A DNA stretch of 34,456 nt from an uncultured Porphyromonadaceae bacterium (GTDB lineage: Bacteria; Bacteroidota; Bacteroidia; Bacteroidales; Muribaculaceae), in NCBI GenBank assembly GCA_905202215.1, contig CAJKRG010000030.1, positions 1 through 34,456 of the forward strand, given 5' to 3'. The notes below the pieces were generated by a model. It did not search any database, was not told the DNA's origin, and saw nothing but the letters and a program-made list of their open reading frames with translations. This document shows positions 32,662 to 34,456 of the stretch, piece after piece. Numbering within the stretch: the first letter of the stretch is position 1; each line of letters starts with the position of its first letter. The translations under genes were made by a program, and so were the position numbers.

Positions 32662-32698
32662 CAGTCATTTTACACATAACAGTATTATTTAGAAAGAA

Positions 32699-34177
32699 TT
32701 GAAAAGCATTCCACTTGCCACAAGTGTGGCGAAATCACCCTCGCTGATCATATCGGCGCTTCCGGTAGTTACACTTCTTGCATTGTTGGTCGGCGTAGTA
32801 GCATTTGTCGGCGCCGATGCCATTTCCGATCTAAGCCCCTGGGCATTACTGTCTTCGGCAACTCTTGCCATCTGTCTCAGCGCCATGTCGGGCACATTGT
32901 GCCGCCGTGGCCTCACAGTCGGATTCCGGCGCAGCGCTCGCCAGATTCTTCCGGCGGTGCCGATGCTGGTGTTCATCGCCATGGTATCCACAACCTGGAT
33001 GCTCAGCGGTGTCGTCCCCACCCTCATAGACTACGGCATGCGTCTGATCAATCCTACATTTTTTCTGGTGACCACTTGTGCCGTCTGCGCCGTAATTTCC
33101 GTACTCACAGGCAGCTCCTGGAGCACCATAGCCACTATCGGCGTGGCATTCATGGGCATAGGAACTGTCATGGGATTCCATCCGGGCTGGGTTGCCGGAG
33201 CGATCATCTCGGGTGCATACTTCGGCGACAAAGTATCACCGCTGAGCGACACCACCGTCGTGGCATCAAGCGCCTGCGGCGTAGATCTCTTCGATCATAT
33301 CCGTTATCTAATGCTCACGGCCATACCGGCCATGGGTCTGGCTTTGCTCACCTTTTTCATAGCCGGCCTATGCATTAACGCCTCGCCTGCCGAAAGCGCC
33401 GGCGATATGATAGGGCTCATCAATGAGACGTTCACCATCACACCCTGGACTCTTGTCATACCCGCGATAACACTGACGCTTATTGCTTTGCGGGTGCCGA
33501 CTCTGATCACTCTCTTCATAAGCTCCATGCTCGGCCTCGCAGGCATTTTCCTATTTCAGCCGGGTATCACGGCAATGCTTTCGGAAGGCACATCGTTCGC
33601 AGACTACGCAGATATGACGCTCCACCTTCTCTGGACCGAAACCGCATTCAACACCGGCCACGAGACATTCGACAGCCTTGTAGCCACAGGCGGTATCACC
33701 GGCATGCTCTCGACCATAGCGCTCGTATTGTGCGCCATGACATTCGGAACAGCCATGATAGGCACCGGCATGCTCGGTGTTCTGACACACAAAATCACCG
33801 CGCGTCTCAAAAGCCGTTTCGCCATTGTCGGCACAACTGTCGGAGGCGGTCTGTTCATCAACAGCTGCACTGCCGACCAGTACCTGTCGCTTATCATCGG
33901 CGGCAACATGTTCCGCAACGTATACCGCCGCTTCGGCCTTGAATCGCGTCTGCTCAGCCGCACGCTCGAAGATTCGGTATCGGTGACATCAGTTCTTATT
34001 CCCTGGAATTCATGCGGTGTCACCCAATCGACAGTGCTCGGGGTATCTACCCTCACCTATCTCCCGTTCTGCGTGTTCAATTATCTGTCGCCGATCATGT
34101 CTCTGGTCATGGCTTTTACAGGCTTCAAGATCAAGCAGACAGTATCGGCCTACAGACTTCAGGTAGCAAAACACTAA
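32699..34177 (+). CDS. nhaC: Na+/H+ antiporter, NhaC family
   Basis: A 492-residue integral membrane antiporter exchanging Na+ (or another small solute) for H+. Family hallmarks are AYFGDKVSPLSDTTVVAS (about 178-195), INSCTADQYLSLIIGG in the second half, and SVLIPWNSCGV near the C-terminus; about eleven hydrophobic segments are visible. The start is TTG at 32699: a stop codon lies in frame at 32690-32692 and the first in-frame ATG is at about residue 62, inside the membrane core, so no ATG start can make a complete protein. Some NhaC-group members exchange malate/lactate or other organics, so substrate is uncertain. Confidence 0.93.
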   Translation: MKSIPLATSVAKSPSLIISALPVVTLLALLVGVVAFVGADAISDLSPWALLSSATLAICLSAMSGTLCRRGLTVGFRRSARQILPAVPMLVFIAMVSTTWMLSGVVPTLIDYGMRLINPTFFLVTTCAVCAVISVLTGSSWSTIATIGVAFMGIGTVMGFHPGWVAGAIISGAYFGDKVSPLSDTTVVASSACGVDLFDHIRYLMLTAIPAMGLALLTFFIAGLCINASPAESAGDMIGLINETFTITPWTLVIPAITLTLIALRVPTLITLFISSMLGLAGIFLFQPGITAMLSEGTSFADYADMTLHLLWTETAFNTGHETFDSLVATGGITGMLSTIALVLCAMTFGTAMIGTGMLGVLTHKITARLKSRFAIVGTTVGGGLFINSCTADQYLSLIIGGNMFRNVYRRFGLESRLLSRTLEDSVSVTSVLIPWNSCGVTQSTVLGVSTLTYLPFCVFNYLSPIMSLVMAFTGFKIKQTVSAYRLQVAKH

Positions 34178-34186
34178 CAAGACAAG

Positions 34187-34228
34187 AAGAGACTGTCTAA
34201 CAACCAAAGTTAGGCAGTCTCTTTTTTT
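34187..34228 (+). terminator. Terminator after nhaC (may overlap the outer end of the adjoining IS)
   Basis: AGAGACTGTCTAAC (34188-34201) pairs with GTTAGGCAGTCTCT (34209-34222), one G-T pair, loop AACCAAA, followed by a run of seven T. It begins ten bases after the nhaC stop. GAGACTGTCTAA-like ends also occur on some IS1182-type elements, so it may mark the insertion-sequence boundary. Confidence 0.75.
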
Positions 34229-34456
34229 ATACACAAAATCTGAAGATTTAGGCTGCCTTTGCCACTACTGATATAAGCTTTGGGTAAAAGTTTAAATGAG
34301 TGTTCGTATAAAGCTGTTTCGCTGTTCCTGACGATAAAAATTTGTCAAAAAATGAGGAGTTTGCCCATGCTTGGGCAAGTTTCCTCAGATTATGGGCAAG
34401 TGCTTTCAGACCGAAGTCGATTTTCGCTCCGGTAAGCCCCTTTAGCCTGAGTCGTC
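34188..34456 (-). mobile_element. Partial insertion sequence, IS1182-like, cut by the window edge
   Basis: The 3' end of a transposase gene on the minus strand plus its flank. The outer boundary is not certain; the inverted repeat at 34188-34222 is the best candidate. The rest of the element lies beyond the window. Confidence 0.5.
34248..34456 (-). CDS. IS1182-family-like transposase, C-terminal fragment (partial at window edge)
   Basis: Reading the minus strand from the window end gives 68 residues before the TAA at 34248-34250. The sequence includes RLRLKGLTGAKIDFGLKALA, AHNLRKLAQAW and a tail ending LISVVAKAA. The G-x-x-K/R-x-x-F/D-x-G-L-x-A-L-A-H-N-L-R-K-L pattern is typical of the C-terminal end of IS1182/IS5-type DDE transposases. 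Only the last part is present because the window ends, not because the gene is broken. It faces nhaC convergently and does not interrupt it. Confidence 0.75.
   Translation of the reverse strand, partial: RLRLKGLTGAKIDFGLKALAHNLRKLAQAWANSSFFDKFLSSGTAKQLYTNTHLNFYPKLISVVAKAA

Larger units (their letters stand above)
32388..32698. other. Divergent intergenic region between the DUF4493 operon and nhaC
   Basis: 311 bases, AT-rich, without a convincing gene. It holds the operon promoter on the minus strand (32478-32508), an 84-base or so leader, a featureless AT-rich middle (about 32510-32620), and the nhaC -7 box with a 14-bp palindrome (32637-32661) on the plus strand. Confidence 0.8.

Noticed and set aside
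1..34456. tRNA, rRNA, CRISPR arrays, known riboswitches and replication origin.
   Set aside because: I read the intergenic spaces on both strands and saw no cloverleaf with a conserved T-loop, no regularly spaced identical repeats, no riboswitch core I could recognise, and no DnaA-box cluster next to dnaN.

Overview
This window looks like chromosomal DNA of a Bacteroidales bacterium, probably a Muribaculaceae-type gut commensal. The phylum call rests on three things. Promoter -7 boxes of the form TAnnTTTG lie upstream of most transcription units. Three DUF4493 lipoproteins, two of them carrying a PCMD domain, are present. The gene orders ftsK-lolA-trxB and dnaN-exonuclease-coaBC-DUF4835-recN-rlmB are familiar from Bacteroidetes. 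The family-level guess is weaker and comes from moderate GC and gene content. No rRNA, tRNA, CRISPR array or prophage was seen.

Region 1 (174-8233, minus strand) reads as one long unit: DedA membrane protein, rpe, ftsK, lolA-like, trxB, ybaK-like deacylase, aroC and a TIGR01212 radical SAM protein. Most junctions overlap by 1 or 4 bases. Next come an uncharacterised two-helix membrane protein (8272-9543, minus) and a divergent aquaporin gene (9637-10329, plus). The aquaporin carries Asn where the selectivity-filter His is expected. Two back-to-back terminators separate the aquaporin from the convergent nadC.

Region 2 (10537-18417, minus) is a six-gene unit: ABC-F ATPase, M13 metallopeptidase lipoprotein, unknown lipoprotein, pepT, miaA and nadC. 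Region 3 (18530-25321, minus) is dnaN, a DEDDh exonuclease, coaBC, a DUF4835 (PorD-like) protein, recN and rlmB, ending at a strong terminator. An exported alpha/beta hydrolase (25395-26231) follows with its own promoter.

Region 4 (26367-32508, minus) is the accessory part: three tightly coupled DUF4493 surface-lipoprotein genes behind the best promoter in the window. All three share a second, Ig-like module after DUF4493, and two end in a PCMD domain. Divergently transcribed is an NhaC-type Na+/H+ antiporter (32699-34177, plus) with a TTG start. The right edge cuts into the 3' end of an IS1182-like transposase gene.

The most unusual signals are degenerate 7-bp-periodic arrays at three gene junctions inside operons (one encodes the miaA C-terminus), substitutions at two catalytic positions of the CoaC half of CoaBC, the aquaporin His-to-Asn change, the AT-rich PCMD end of one DUF4493 gene, and a perfect 14-bp palindrome next to the nhaC -7 box. 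I did not find a convincing new defence or mobile system. The DUF4493/PCMD operon is the best candidate for a little-described multi-protein surface system.
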